In this document: positions 15,168-23,478 of the stretch, one piece after another
How positions within the stretch are numbered: the first letter of the stretch is position 1
How the letters are laid out: each line of letters opens with the position of its first letter
Source: Ureibacillus massiliensis 4400831 = CIP 108448 = CCUG 49529
Lineage (GTDB): Bacteria; Bacillota; Bacilli; Bacillales_A; Planococcaceae
Direction of reading: 5' to 3'
NCBI RefSeq assembly: GCF_000772965.1
Contig: NZ_JPVQ01000038.1
Span: 1 to 32,360, forward strand
Length of the DNA stretch: 32,360 bases
Program-made: the position numbers and the translations under genes
Notes under the pieces: generated by a model
What the model was told of the DNA's origin: nothing
Database searches by the model: none
Seen by the model: only the letters and a program-made list of their open reading frames with translations

Positions 15168-16781
15168 ATGCTAAATTTCATAAACCAGTTTGAGCAAGCT
15201 TTTTACTTTTCGCCGATTGGTATGGCAATCCTTTCATTAGATGGGAATTGGCTTAAAGTAAACCCAGCGTTATCAAGGATTACAGGTTATACTGAAGATG
15301 AACTTTTGTCACTTTCGTTTCAAGCAGTTACCTATCCGGATGATCTAGAAGAAGATTTACATCATGTTCAGGAATTGATTGACAGGAAAAAAGATTCATA
15401 TGAGATGGAAAAAAGATATATCCACAAAAGTGGAAAAATTATATGGGTTTTACTTTCAGTTTCTGTTGTAAGAAAAGGAGAACAAGCTTTATGCTTTATC
15501 TCACAAATGCAAGATATTACAAAAAGAAAGCAATTGGAACTCAGTTTGATTGAAAAGTGAAGAAAAGTTTCGTAGCCTCTTAACCTATACACCAGATCCT
15601 ATCTTTGTACACGATGGGGTAAAGATTATGTACGCGAATGAAGCCGCTGCAAATCTTGTAGGTACCACTGTAAGAGTATTGGAGGGAGGATTTATTAGTG
15701 AATATATTGATCCAACAAAGGTGGATATTGCCAAAAGCATTACCGAAGAAGTTATTAGTAAACATAAACCACTTTATGATTTTGATTTCAAAATTCGAAG
15801 TAAAAGTGGAGAAATAATAGATGCTGTTCTATCTGCAATTCCATTCTCTTATATGGGGAAAAAGACAGTAATGATTAGTTGTCGGGATATAACAGTGAGG
15901 AAAAAAATGGAGTTAGCGTTAAAGGAGAGCGAAGAACGTTACAGACATTTAATTGAAAATGTCCCATTAGGGATAATGATACATCAAAATAGTATTATTC
16001 AATACGCTAATTCAACAGCACTACGTTTATTGGGTGCTGAAAAGATAAAAGAAATTAATGGTTTAAACCTATTTAATATAATTCATCCTGATTATCATCA
16101 GGTAGTTTCAAAACGGATTGAACGTGTAAAAGAGGGACACTTTACTACACCATTATATGAAAGATTTATTCGGCTTGACGGTCGGGAGATAGATGTTGAA
16201 GTGAGTGGATTACCTACTAAAATGAATGGGGAATCTGCTGTCCAATTAGTATTTTGGGATGTGACAGAAAGGAAAAAAGAAGAGGATCTAATTCGATATC
16301 GTGCATATCATGATACGTTGACCGACTTACCAAATCGTCTTAAGTTTCACATAGATTTGGAAGAAGAAATTAAGAAGGACACAATGTTCACCATTCTGTA
16401 TTTAGATTTACATGGACTAAAGCCAGTAAACGATTCGTACGGTCATCAAGCAGGTGATATGGTTTTAATAAAAGTAACTGCTAGGTTAACAGGAATCCTT
16501 AATTCTGAGGGGCGTGTCTACCGAATAGGTGGGGACGAATTTGCTGTATTACTTCAAGGAGTAAAGAATGAAGAAGAGATAAAAGAAATTACACACAAAA
16601 TTGATGAAATATTGAAGCAACCTATTTATATATCCAATACGATTATACAAGTAACAACTAGTATTGGCGTTGTATTTAGTCCTGAGCATGGAAAAATATA
16701 GAAATGCTCATTCGTCATGCAGATATGGCAATGTATCATGCAAAGAAAACTCATACACTTTATAAAATTTATGATAGATAG
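15168..16781 (+). pseudogene. PAS-PAS-PAS-GGDEF diguanylate cyclase, two frameshifts
   Basis: Starting at ATG 15168 (GAGGGAG upstream), a first PAS domain (about residues 5-125, NPALSRITGYTEDELL) ends at a stop at 15558-15560. The same protein resumes in another frame at SEEKFRSLL with a second and third PAS domain and a GGDEF domain (YLDLHGLKPVNDSYGHQAGD, RIGGDEFAVLL). It stops again at 16699-16701, and a third frame supplies the natural end, EMLIRHADMAMYHAKK to 16779-16781. Removing one A from the A4 run at 15553-15556 and adding one to the A5 run at 16692-16696 restores about 537 codons, with junctions LELSLIE-SEEKFR and GKNIEMLIRHADM. The GGDEF active site is intact; the RxxD inhibitory site is not seen. 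Either truly broken, or homopolymer read errors. Confidence 0.85.
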
Positions 16782-16864
16782 TTTTTTCGTGGCAACAACT
16801 ATAAGGTAAAATTTAAATCTATATTATTGCTTTCTTTGGGTAAATTAATAAAGAGGTGATAATA

Positions 16865-17080
16865 GTGAGTAAAGGTAAAGGACACGATAAACAAAGAATT
16901 AATGTAGAATTAGGTGGAATGGATCTTTTCGGGACAACATCTAATGCTCCAGTCGGTGGCTACAAAGCTTCGGGAGACATAGAAAATGCAGGAAGATTAG
17001 ATAAAGGCTTTCAAAAAGTCGAAGAAGAGGACCTAACACCTAATGCTTCATTAAAAGAAGGCGAACAACAAGGATATTAG
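16865..17080 (+). CDS. Hypothetical 71-residue polar protein
   Basis: GTG 16865 follows AAGAGGTG by 6 nt, and a good terminator follows the stop. The protein (SKGKGHDKQRINVELGGMDL at the start) is hydrophilic, with a basic N-terminus, a Gly-rich middle (GTTSNAPVGGYKASGD) and an acidic tail (KVEEEDLTP). There is no membrane segment, Cys or signal peptide. I do not recognise the family. The ribosome-binding site, single-gene terminator and clean frame make it a likely real gene. Confidence 0.65.
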   Translation: MSKGKGHDKQRINVELGGMDLFGTTSNAPVGGYKASGDIENAGRLDKGFQKVEEEDLTPNASLKEGEQQGY

Positions 17081-17125
17081 GCTTCAAAATTAATTAGAAT
17101 CCCCTTAAATGTTGGAAAATGTTAT

Positions 17126-17153
17126 AAAAGACAGGCAAGAGCCTGTCTTTTTT
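17126..17153 (+). terminator. Terminator after the 71-residue protein gene
   Basis: AAAGACAGGC and GCCTGTCTTT pair perfectly around AAGA and end in six T. Confidence 0.92.
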
Positions 17154-17279
17154 CATGTTCAATTGCTACGAATATTAAGTATCTCTTCGTAATATAAAGC
17201 TGTCATATCACTCTTTATGTTAATATTTAAATGAGAATTGATAAACGAATATTCTATTTATGGAAATTGAGGTGAAAAT

Positions 17280-17603
17280 ATGGAGAATAATTCAGAACCG
17301 TCAAAAGTTGGATATACAATTTTCAAGCCCACAGGAGTACGACACGAGTTTCCCAAAGTTGATTTAGTAAATCAACAAGTAACCTGTACTGTTTTATACA
17401 AAGAAGAAACATATATGACTGTCATTATTGATCTTAAACATGATAAAGTGCAAGTTCAAGGAGAGATTGATGAATTAGGAGATTTAAGTATGGATAAAGA
17501 CTCTTATATTGATATGTTCAAACATTGGGCAAAGTTTTTTATTGATAATGACATCTCTAATCCGAGTGATTATTTTGATGAATTAATGAAAACCCAATCC
17601 TAA
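17280..17603 (+). CDS. Hypothetical 107-residue acidic protein
   Basis: ATG 17280 follows GAGGTGAAAAT. The protein is soluble and acidic and reads as a beta-rich first half (VGYTIFKPTGVRHEFPKVDL, TCTVLYKEETYMTVIIDLK) and a helical C-terminal half (YIDMFKHWAKFFIDND). No signal peptide, membrane helix or known catalytic motif is visible and I do not recognise the family. It stands between terminators as a single gene. Confidence 0.65.
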   Translation: MENNSEPSKVGYTIFKPTGVRHEFPKVDLVNQQVTCTVLYKEETYMTVIIDLKHDKVQVQGEIDELGDLSMDKDSYIDMFKHWAKFFIDNDISNPSDYFDELMKTQS

Positions 17604-17666
17604 ATAGGAGGGCTTTAGTTTTACTATCAAAAGGTAATGGCTATTTAGATATTCAACAATGGGGGC

Positions 17667-17696
17667 GCAATTCAGTAACAAGAGTTGCATTTTTTT
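17667..17696 (+). terminator. Terminator after the 107-residue protein gene
   Basis: GCAATTC and GAGTTGC (one G-U pair) around an 8-nt loop are followed by ATTTTTTT. The remaining bases to 17875 show only the ribosome-binding site of the next gene. Confidence 0.7.
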
Positions 17697-17875
17697 ATGT
17701 TTAGGAACATTTACTTGAAAAATAATTGTAACATGATTCCATATAATTCGTTTTAATTATAAGTGGGTTAAAAAAGTGATTATGGGAAATGTTTTTTTAG
17801 ATTAATACATTACTGTGGTATATCATTAGTTCTTTCAAGGTTTATGGTGAAGTTTACTAAACGGAGGTTTTCCAA

Positions 17876-18916
17876 TTGTTTGATGAAATAAAAGGTATGA
17901 TTAATCATTTGGAGGAAAAAGAATTGAAATCATTATTATTACAATTCTTTTTGCGTATGCAAGCTATTGAAGAAAGAAAAGGTTATTCAGAGCAGCAATT
18001 CTTTTTAGATATAAAAGATACATATAACGAACTGTTGAAGTACCAAAAAAATCAAGCGAGTGTTAAGCAACCAACAAAATTTCATACTACTCACATTGTA
18101 TTTGGTAATTCGCCTACAGGTAGCTTAAGAATCGCTTTAAAAGAGTTAGGATTAAATCAACAGGAAAAAATTATAGCCTTTTCTGATTTGTTTTCAATAG
18201 GTTCGATTTGGCATTTACATGACTCACAAGGTATTGCTAATCGATATGAATGGTTAAGAACACATATAAACATAGATGACGAGGTACTATTCGATTATAA
18301 AGACCACTTTAAACAGACTGTAATAAACATTAAACAAACACCAAGTCATCACCCGATTATTATTTGGGTTGGAGAAAATGCACATGAACAGACAGGTTTA
18401 AGATTTGTTCTATATTTATTAAAAGAAAAAACAAACAACATCTTTATCATTAATACAAATGAAGCATATAAAAAGCACTTTGATCGATCCGATACCTATT
18501 TTACGCCACTACATATGGGCGAACTTTCATCTGATGTATTAATAAAAATATATGAAAAAGAGAAAAATGGTCATGCGCTAACTCAAAAGGAACGTAAAGT
18601 ATTTGAACAGCAATGGGAGCAACTATGTGAGGACAAAGAAGTTTTAAGAATTTGGGATAGTCATAAAATAATGAGTGTTCCTGAAACTTTTTTCGATGAG
18701 TTCATTATCAATACAGTGAAGAAGTTCCATCAGAAGAAAAAACAAAATGACTTTATTAAATCAGCTAGGATAATTGGAGAAGTAATCGGTCATTTAGATC
18801 AATATGTTGGCGACCAATTTATTGAATATCGCGTAAGACGTTTAATCGTCGATGGCATATTTGATATGGAAGGTATTCCGAAGGCAATGCGATATTATAG
18901 CATTAAAATTCGCTAA
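17876..18916 (+). CDS. DUF1835/DUF3658 domain protein
   Basis: The 346-residue protein has an N-terminal helical part (1-60). A DUF1835 domain follows at about 70-190, with HIVFGNSPTGSLRIALKELGL, FSDLFSIGSIWHLHD and the R-x-EWL stretch. A DUF3658 domain sits near the C-terminus (LTQKERKVFEQQWEQL to RRLIVDGIFDMEGIPKAMRYY). The pair of domains is common in Bacillales but its biochemistry is not established. It starts at TTG 17876, 8 nt after ACGGAGG; no better start exists. It sits 59 nt before the YdeI-family gene on the same strand with no clear terminator between, so the two may be co-transcribed. Confidence 0.85.
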   Translation: MFDEIKGMINHLEEKELKSLLLQFFLRMQAIEERKGYSEQQFFLDIKDTYNELLKYQKNQASVKQPTKFHTTHIVFGNSPTGSLRIALKELGLNQQEKIIAFSDLFSIGSIWHLHDSQGIANRYEWLRTHINIDDEVLFDYKDHFKQTVINIKQTPSHHPIIIWVGENAHEQTGLRFVLYLLKEKTNNIFIINTNEAYKKHFDRSDTYFTPLHMGELSSDVLIKIYEKEKNGHALTQKERKVFEQQWEQLCEDKEVLRIWDSHKIMSVPETFFDEFIINTVKKFHQKKKQNDFIKSARIIGEVIGHLDQYVGDQFIEYRVRRLIVDGIFDMEGIPKAMRYYSIKIR

Positions 18917-18975
18917 TGTTCCAACTTTATAGGCTAAATTAGACAATTAAAAGAAATTGAAGAGGGGGTTTATTA

Positions 18976-19629
18976 ATGATAAATAGTAGAACAAATCCTA
19001 AGGTGGATGAATTTTTAAATAAAGCTGACAAATGGAAGGAAGAGTTTGAGACGTTGAGAAGCATTGTTCTTGACTGCGGGCTGATTGAAAATTTTAAATG
19101 GATGCACCCTTGTTATACACTGGAGAAAAAAAACGTTGTATTAATACACGGATTTAAAGAATATTGTGCACTACTCTTTCACAAAGGTGCCTTGTTAAAG
19201 GATCCTCATGGAATCCTTATTCAACAAACAGAAAATGTACAAGCGGCGCGTCAGATTCGCTTTACCAATATAAAAGAGATTGTTGAAAAGGAAGCAATTA
19301 TTAAAGAGTATATTAAACAAGCAATTGAAGTTGAAAAAGCAGGGCTAGAGGTAGAATTTAAAAAAAAGGAAGATTATCAAATCCCCGAAGAACTTCTTAA
19401 TAAATTTAATGAAGTTCCTGAATTAAAAACTGCCTTTGAAGCACTAACATCAGGGCGACAAAATGCATATATTTATTATTTTTCTCAAGCTAAACAATCC
19501 AAAACTCGAGAGGCAAGGATTGAAAAAAATATAAAGCGTATTTTAGCTGGAAAAGGTTTAAATGATTGCATTTGTGGACATTCTAAGAAGATGCCTAACT
19601 GTGACGGCTCTCACAAAAATATTCGATAA
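18976..19629 (+). CDS. ydeI: YdeI-family protein (DUF1801 + OmdA) with CDGSH iron-sulfur tail
   Basis: The 217-residue protein has a DUF1801 domain (about 10-110, WKEEFETLRSIVLDCGL, MHPCYT, KEYCALLFHKGAL) and an OmdA/YdeI domain (about 130-190, IPEELLNKFNE, LTSGRQNAYIYYFSQAKQSKTREARI). The last 20 residues carry Cys198-x-Cys200, then Pro207, Cys209, Asp-Gly-Ser and His213. This is an exact match to the CDGSH pattern (C-x-C-x2-S-x3-P-x-C-D-G-S-H), which binds a 2Fe-2S cluster with three Cys and one His. So the gene appears to encode a small fused redox-type protein; YdeI-type proteins are linked to bacteriocin or antimicrobial-peptide protection in other bacteria. ATG 18976 follows AGAGGGGG. 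Confidence 0.85.
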   Translation: MINSRTNPKVDEFLNKADKWKEEFETLRSIVLDCGLIENFKWMHPCYTLEKKNVVLIHGFKEYCALLFHKGALLKDPHGILIQQTENVQAARQIRFTNIKEIVEKEAIIKEYIKQAIEVEKAGLEVEFKKKEDYQIPEELLNKFNEVPELKTAFEALTSGRQNAYIYYFSQAKQSKTREARIEKNIKRILAGKGLNDCICGHSKKMPNCDGSHKNIR

Positions 19630-19702
19630 ATAAATACTTGTGTTTTGTTTTATAAAAAATATGAGGGGAAAGATGAGCCTGTCGGTACATATCAAGTCTC
19701 CT

Positions 19703-19775
19703 GATATCGTTCCAATTTGTGTCAATATCGCTCCATTTTATGTCTGAATCGATTCGATTTGTCTCTATATCGATA
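19703..19775. repeat. Short degenerate tandem repeats of about 21-22 bp
   Basis: Three and a half imperfect copies of an ATATCGnTCCnATTTGTGTCT-like unit lie between the YdeI-family gene and the aldo/keto reductase. They contain several ATCGAT/ATATCG stretches. No coding function is evident; the minus-strand frame here is only a by-product of the repeat. Confidence 0.6.
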
Positions 19776-19874
19776 TGCTCATCCATCGATTAGCATTAAT
19801 TGACATACCCAAAAACTACCTTTAATATTATTCCTATAAAACTAATAGGTTTTAAACTGGAGGGGGTTAGTGGT

Positions 19875-20816
19875 ATGCACTATAGAAGATTAGGGAATAC
19901 GGGTCTAAAGGTTAGTGAAATTAGTTTAGGTAGTTGGTTAACTTATGGCGGGTATGTAGATTCGAACCCTGCGATTAAAACGATTCATCGTGCTTATGAT
20001 TTAGGAATAAACTTCTTTGATACAGCGAATGTATATATGCAAGGAGAAGCTGAAAAAGTTGTCGGAGAGGCGATTAAATCATTCAATCGTGATTCCATTG
20101 TGCTAGCGACAAAAGTATTTTGGCCAATGGGAGAAGGTCCAAATGATCGCGGTCTCTCTAGAAAACATATTATGGAGCAAGCAAATGCTAGCTTAAAACG
20201 CCTTAATGTAGATTATGTCGATATTTACTATGCACATCGCTTTGATCCTGAAACGCCTCTTGAAGAAACGCTTCGTGCTTTTGATGATCTTGTTCGCCAA
20301 GGGAAAGTTTTATATTTAGGTGTTAGTGAATGGACAGCAGAGCAAATTTCAGAAGCAGTGCATATTGCAGACAAGAAACTTCTTGACCGTATTGTGGTCA
20401 ATCAACCACAATACAATATGTTCCATCGTGTAATTGAAAATGAAATTATACCAGTAAGCAAGAAGCATGGAATTGGTCAAGTCGTTTGGTCACCTCTTGC
20501 TCAAGGTGTCTTAGCCGGAAAATATAAAAAAGGTGAAAGTCTACCTGAAGGAAGTCGTGCAACAACAAATAACACTTCTATCAATAAATTCTTAACCGAT
20601 GAGCATTTAACTAAAGTAGAACAATTAACAAATGTAGCAAATGAACTAGGTATTTCCATATCTCAACTTGCAATCGCTTGGATTTTAAGACAACCAAATG
20701 TATCAAGTGCTCTTGTCGGTGCAAGTCGTCCAGAGCAAATTGAGGAAAATGTAAAAGCTTCTGGCATTGTGTTAGACGAAGGAACGTTAGAGAAAATTGA
20801 AAAGATTTTACAATAA
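19875..20816 (+). CDS. Aldo/keto reductase (potassium channel beta/YrpG-like group)
   Basis: The 313-residue protein is a full-length NADPH-dependent aldo/keto reductase barrel. The catalytic tetrad is visible as Asp49 and Tyr54 (FFDTANVY), Lys80 (LATKVFWP) and His121 (YYAHRFD). The coenzyme region shows WSPLAQGVLAGKY and the late ALVGASRPEQIEENV. The sequence starts MHYRRLGNTGLKVSEISLGSW, the usual N-terminus of the group. ATG 19875 follows TGGAGGGGG; the frame is open 25 codons upstream without a better start. It stands alone with its own terminator. It probably reduces carbonyls, and the physiological substrate is unknown. Confidence 0.9.
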   Translation: MHYRRLGNTGLKVSEISLGSWLTYGGYVDSNPAIKTIHRAYDLGINFFDTANVYMQGEAEKVVGEAIKSFNRDSIVLATKVFWPMGEGPNDRGLSRKHIMEQANASLKRLNVDYVDIYYAHRFDPETPLEETLRAFDDLVRQGKVLYLGVSEWTAEQISEAVHIADKKLLDRIVVNQPQYNMFHRVIENEIIPVSKKHGIGQVVWSPLAQGVLAGKYKKGESLPEGSRATTNNTSINKFLTDEHLTKVEQLTNVANELGISISQLAIAWILRQPNVSSALVGASRPEQIEENVKASGIVLDEGTLEKIEKILQ

Positions 20817-20836
20817 CTTGAAAATATATCTTACTG

Positions 20837-20872
20837 CCCTCTAAAGAATACACTCTTTAGGGGGTTTTTTTA
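20837..20872 (+). terminator. Terminator of the aldo/keto reductase gene
   Basis: CCCTCTAAAG and CTTTAGGGGG pair with one G-U around an 8-nt loop, then a run of T. Confidence 0.88.
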
Positions 20873-21052
20873 TAAAGTCTTTGTGTGATAGATAAATAAT
20901 AATGAGGAATTTTTTTGTACTGGCATAATAATGAATTACTTTGGTAAAAGATATTTATATAACATGTACTACCCACACGGAAATATGATCTGGATATTTT
21001 TTAAAGTACAAATTCGCATCAAAGATTATTTCAACACGAAGGGAAGTTTAAA

Positions 21053-22504
21053 ATGTACAATCATTGGAATAAACAGTTTATTAATGGACAATGGCGAGAA
21101 GGTAACAGTAATTCAGTTTATAGAGATGTAAATCCTTTTAATGATGAAGTCCTTGCGGAAATTCGATTGGCGAATATTGAGGATATTGATGAAGCCTATA
21201 AGGCAGCTGAAAAAGCTCAAAAGGAATGGGAAGCAATTAATGTTTATGAAAGAGCAGCGATTATGGAAAAAGCTGTAGATTTATTAGAAGAACGTAAAGA
21301 TGAAATTTTACAGATCTTAGTAGTGGAGAATGGAGCTTCTTACACAAAAGCAAAAATTGAAATTAATGCATCAATCGCGATTATGAAAGAAGCAGCCACA
21401 TTTCCTCTACGTATGCACGGTCGTCTAATGCCATCAGTTATACCAGGAAAAGAGAATCGCATCTATCAAAAGCCAGCGGGTGTCGTCGGAATTATAAGTC
21501 CCTTTAATTTCCCTTTTCATTTGACGATGCGTTCCGTAGCTCCAGCGCTGGGAGCAGGAAATGGTGTTGTATTAAAGCCTGACGTACAAACGATGATTTC
21601 GGGAGGTCTTTTTCTTGGTAAATTATTTGAGGACGCGGGAATTCCAAAGGGTTTGTTTAATGTAACAGTATGTAAAAGTTCAGAAGTTGGGGATTCATTT
21701 GTCGAGCACCCAATTCCAAGTATTATTTCTTTTACAGGTTCTACTCCGGTTGGTCGACATATTGGAGAGTTATGTGGCAAGCATTTAAAACGAGTGGCAT
21801 TGGAGCTTGGTGGGAACAATGCAATGGTAATCTTAAAGGATGCTGATATTGAGCGTGCAGCAAGTTCTGCAGCATTCGGTAAATTTTTAAATAGTGGCCA
21901 AATCTGTATGTCGCTAAATCGAATTATTGTAGAACGACCAATCTATGAAAAATTTTTAGAAGCCTTCGCAGAAAAAGCGTCCCAAGTGAAGTACGGAGAT
22001 CCAAGAAATGAAGATGTTATAGTAGGTCCTTTAATTAACAACAAACAGGTAGTCCGTATCCAAAAACTAGTTGAAGATAGTCTTGCAATGGGAGCAAAAT
22101 ATGCATTACAAGGTAAAGTAGAGGGAAATGTATTCGGCCCAACAATACTATCAGATGTAACAAATAATATGCCCATTGCACAGGAAGAAATTTTTGGCCC
22201 AGTAGTAGGAGTAATCGCAGTTGAAAGTGAGGAAGAAGCGATACAGGTCGCAAATGATAGTGAATATGGATTAAGTGGAGCAGTTCATGCAGGCTCAATC
22301 GAGCACGGGGTAAAGGTAGCTCAACAGATTGTAACAGGAATGATCCATGTGAATGATCAAGGAGTAAATGATGAACCGATAGTTGCATTTGGTGGGGAAA
22401 AAGCATCTGGTCTCGGTCGGTATGGTGGGGAGTGGGCTCTTCATGAGTTCACTACAACAAAGTGGATTTCTGTCCAAACAGAGCCAAGAGAATACCCGTT
22501 TTAA
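21053..22504 (+). CDS. Aldehyde dehydrogenase, YfmT/benzaldehyde-vanillin type
   Basis: The 483-residue protein is a complete ALDH: Asn152 in PFNFP, Lys175, Glu251 in LELGGNN, catalytic Cys285 in SGQICMS, and EEIFGPV. TPVGRHIGELCGKHLKRVALELGGNN and the FNFP-FHLTMRSVAPALGAGN stretch are typical of the YfmT/vanillin-dehydrogenase group, which oxidises aromatic aldehydes. The aromatic specificity is family inference. ATG 21053 follows GAAGGGAAG. It is 236 nt after the reductase gene beyond a terminator, so it is separately expressed. No aromatic-degradation genes lie near. Confidence 0.9.
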   Translation: MYNHWNKQFINGQWREGNSNSVYRDVNPFNDEVLAEIRLANIEDIDEAYKAAEKAQKEWEAINVYERAAIMEKAVDLLEERKDEILQILVVENGASYTKAKIEINASIAIMKEAATFPLRMHGRLMPSVIPGKENRIYQKPAGVVGIISPFNFPFHLTMRSVAPALGAGNGVVLKPDVQTMISGGLFLGKLFEDAGIPKGLFNVTVCKSSEVGDSFVEHPIPSIISFTGSTPVGRHIGELCGKHLKRVALELGGNNAMVILKDADIERAASSAAFGKFLNSGQICMSLNRIIVERPIYEKFLEAFAEKASQVKYGDPRNEDVIVGPLINNKQVVRIQKLVEDSLAMGAKYALQGKVEGNVFGPTILSDVTNNMPIAQEEIFGPVVGVIAVESEEEAIQVANDSEYGLSGAVHAGSIEHGVKVAQQIVTGMIHVNDQGVNDEPIVAFGGEKASGLGRYGGEWALHEFTTTKWISVQTEPREYPF

Positions 22505-22521
22505 TAAATGAAAGCATTACG

Positions 22522-22557
22522 AGCGTTTATTCTGTAAAAGGAATAAACGCTTTTTTA
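22522..22557 (+). terminator. Terminator of the YfmT-like gene
   Basis: AGCGTTTATTC and GAATAAACGCT pair perfectly around an 8-nt loop, followed by TTTTTT. Confidence 0.92.
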
Positions 22558-22639
22558 TTTTAACTAGAGACGTGGATATAGATAAACCCATTCAAAAACC
22601 AAGTTTCCTAATAAAAGATTTATTTAATAAACTAAAAAT

Positions 22640-22672
22640 AATATGCATATTTCTAGTTTAAATGAATATAAT
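22640..22672 (+). promoter_or_regulatory. Candidate promoter with overlapping palindrome, FCD-regulator operon
   Basis: TATAAT at 22667-22672 is a perfect -10. Seventeen nucleotides upstream, TGCATA (22644-22649) is a weak -35 that lies inside the 12-bp palindrome AATATGCATATT (22640-22651). A regulator bound there would block the -35, which would suit autoregulation by the FCD protein encoded next. Tentative. Confidence 0.4.
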
Positions 22673-22710
22673 TCTTTAACTACTCATCACTGAGGAGGAG
22701 GTGAAATGTT

Positions 22711-23445
22711 TTGGTAGGAGAAAATGGGAAGGAAATTAGTTTTACCCAATTTAATCACAACTTATTTATTGCACTGAATTGTTTAGCCAACTCAGATAAA
22801 CCATTGGGGACTTGGATTTTAAAAGAAAGAATGGAAGAATTGGGCGTTAGTATTAGTTTAGCTTCAGTTGGTAGATTACTAAAAGAAATGGACCGTCTCG
22901 AGCTAACAGAAAAAAAGAATTCACTTGGGCGTATACTTACTGAAGTAGGATTTTTAGAGCTTGAGAGAATGAAATCTTTGGTGGAAAGACAGCAAATTGA
23001 ACATGAAGTAAAGGAAGCAACAGACGCAGAAAATCCTCAAGATATTATTGATTTACTAAAGGTGAGATTATTAATAGAACCTGAAATCATTAAACAGATT
23101 GTTGGACATGCATCGATAGAAGACATCCAATTATTGCAAGAGACTGTTTGTGTACATGACAAATATGTGAGAGAAAAAATAGAAGTTAATACACTTCCTA
23201 TGAGTTTTCATAGTATTGTTTCTGACCTTTCGTGTAACCGCTTTCTTGGTGCGATGTTAAAGCTTTTGATACATGAGGAACTAAAGCTAGAAGAAAAATT
23301 TCCTGATATAGCCCAAAAGCTTCGCCAGGCACATCACCTAGATGAACACAAGCTAATTCTTGATGCGATATTAAGCCGAGATTCTGAGAAAGCTTCTTAC
23401 TATTCTAAAATGCATATTCAAAAACTAATTGATTGTATTGATTAG
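22711..23445 (+). CDS. FCD-domain transcriptional regulator with non-GntR winged helix
   Basis: The 244-residue protein has a C-terminal FCD effector domain (about 110-244: DIIDLLKVRLLIEPEII, FHSIVSDLSCNRF, EHKLILDAILSRD, MHIQKLI) as in FadR-type regulators. His167, His213 and His235 are in the usual metal-site places; the Asp that normally precedes the first His by four is replaced by Pro. The N-terminal DNA-binding part (10-80, LGTWILKERMEELGVSISLASVGRLLKEMDRLEL) does not look like the GntR winged helix and resembles another winged-helix type. TTG 22711 follows GAGGAGGAGGTG; the nearby ATG runs straight into a stop. It heads the operon with the transporter and amidohydrolase and probably senses their substrate. 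Confidence 0.75.
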   Translation: MVGENGKEISFTQFNHNLFIALNCLANSDKPLGTWILKERMEELGVSISLASVGRLLKEMDRLELTEKKNSLGRILTEVGFLELERMKSLVERQQIEHEVKEATDAENPQDIIDLLKVRLLIEPEIIKQIVGHASIEDIQLLQETVCVHDKYVREKIEVNTLPMSFHSIVSDLSCNRFLGAMLKLLIHEELKLEEKFPDIAQKLRQAHHLDEHKLILDAILSRDSEKASYYSKMHIQKLIDCID

Positions 23446-23478
23446 TCCTGGGATAAAAAACAAAAGGGGTGTATTACG

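Noticed and set aside
15368-15765. Minus-strand frames in the GGDEF gene
   Set aside because: Overlap PAS domains of the plus-strand gene and show no family match.
19595-19786. Minus-strand 63-residue frame over the YdeI end and short repeats
   Set aside because: Its repetitive protein reflects the 22-bp repeat, and there is no ribosome-binding site.
21517-22477. Four minus-strand frames of 60-123 residues within the YfmT-like gene
   Set aside because: Antisense shadows with low-complexity Leu/His-rich translations.
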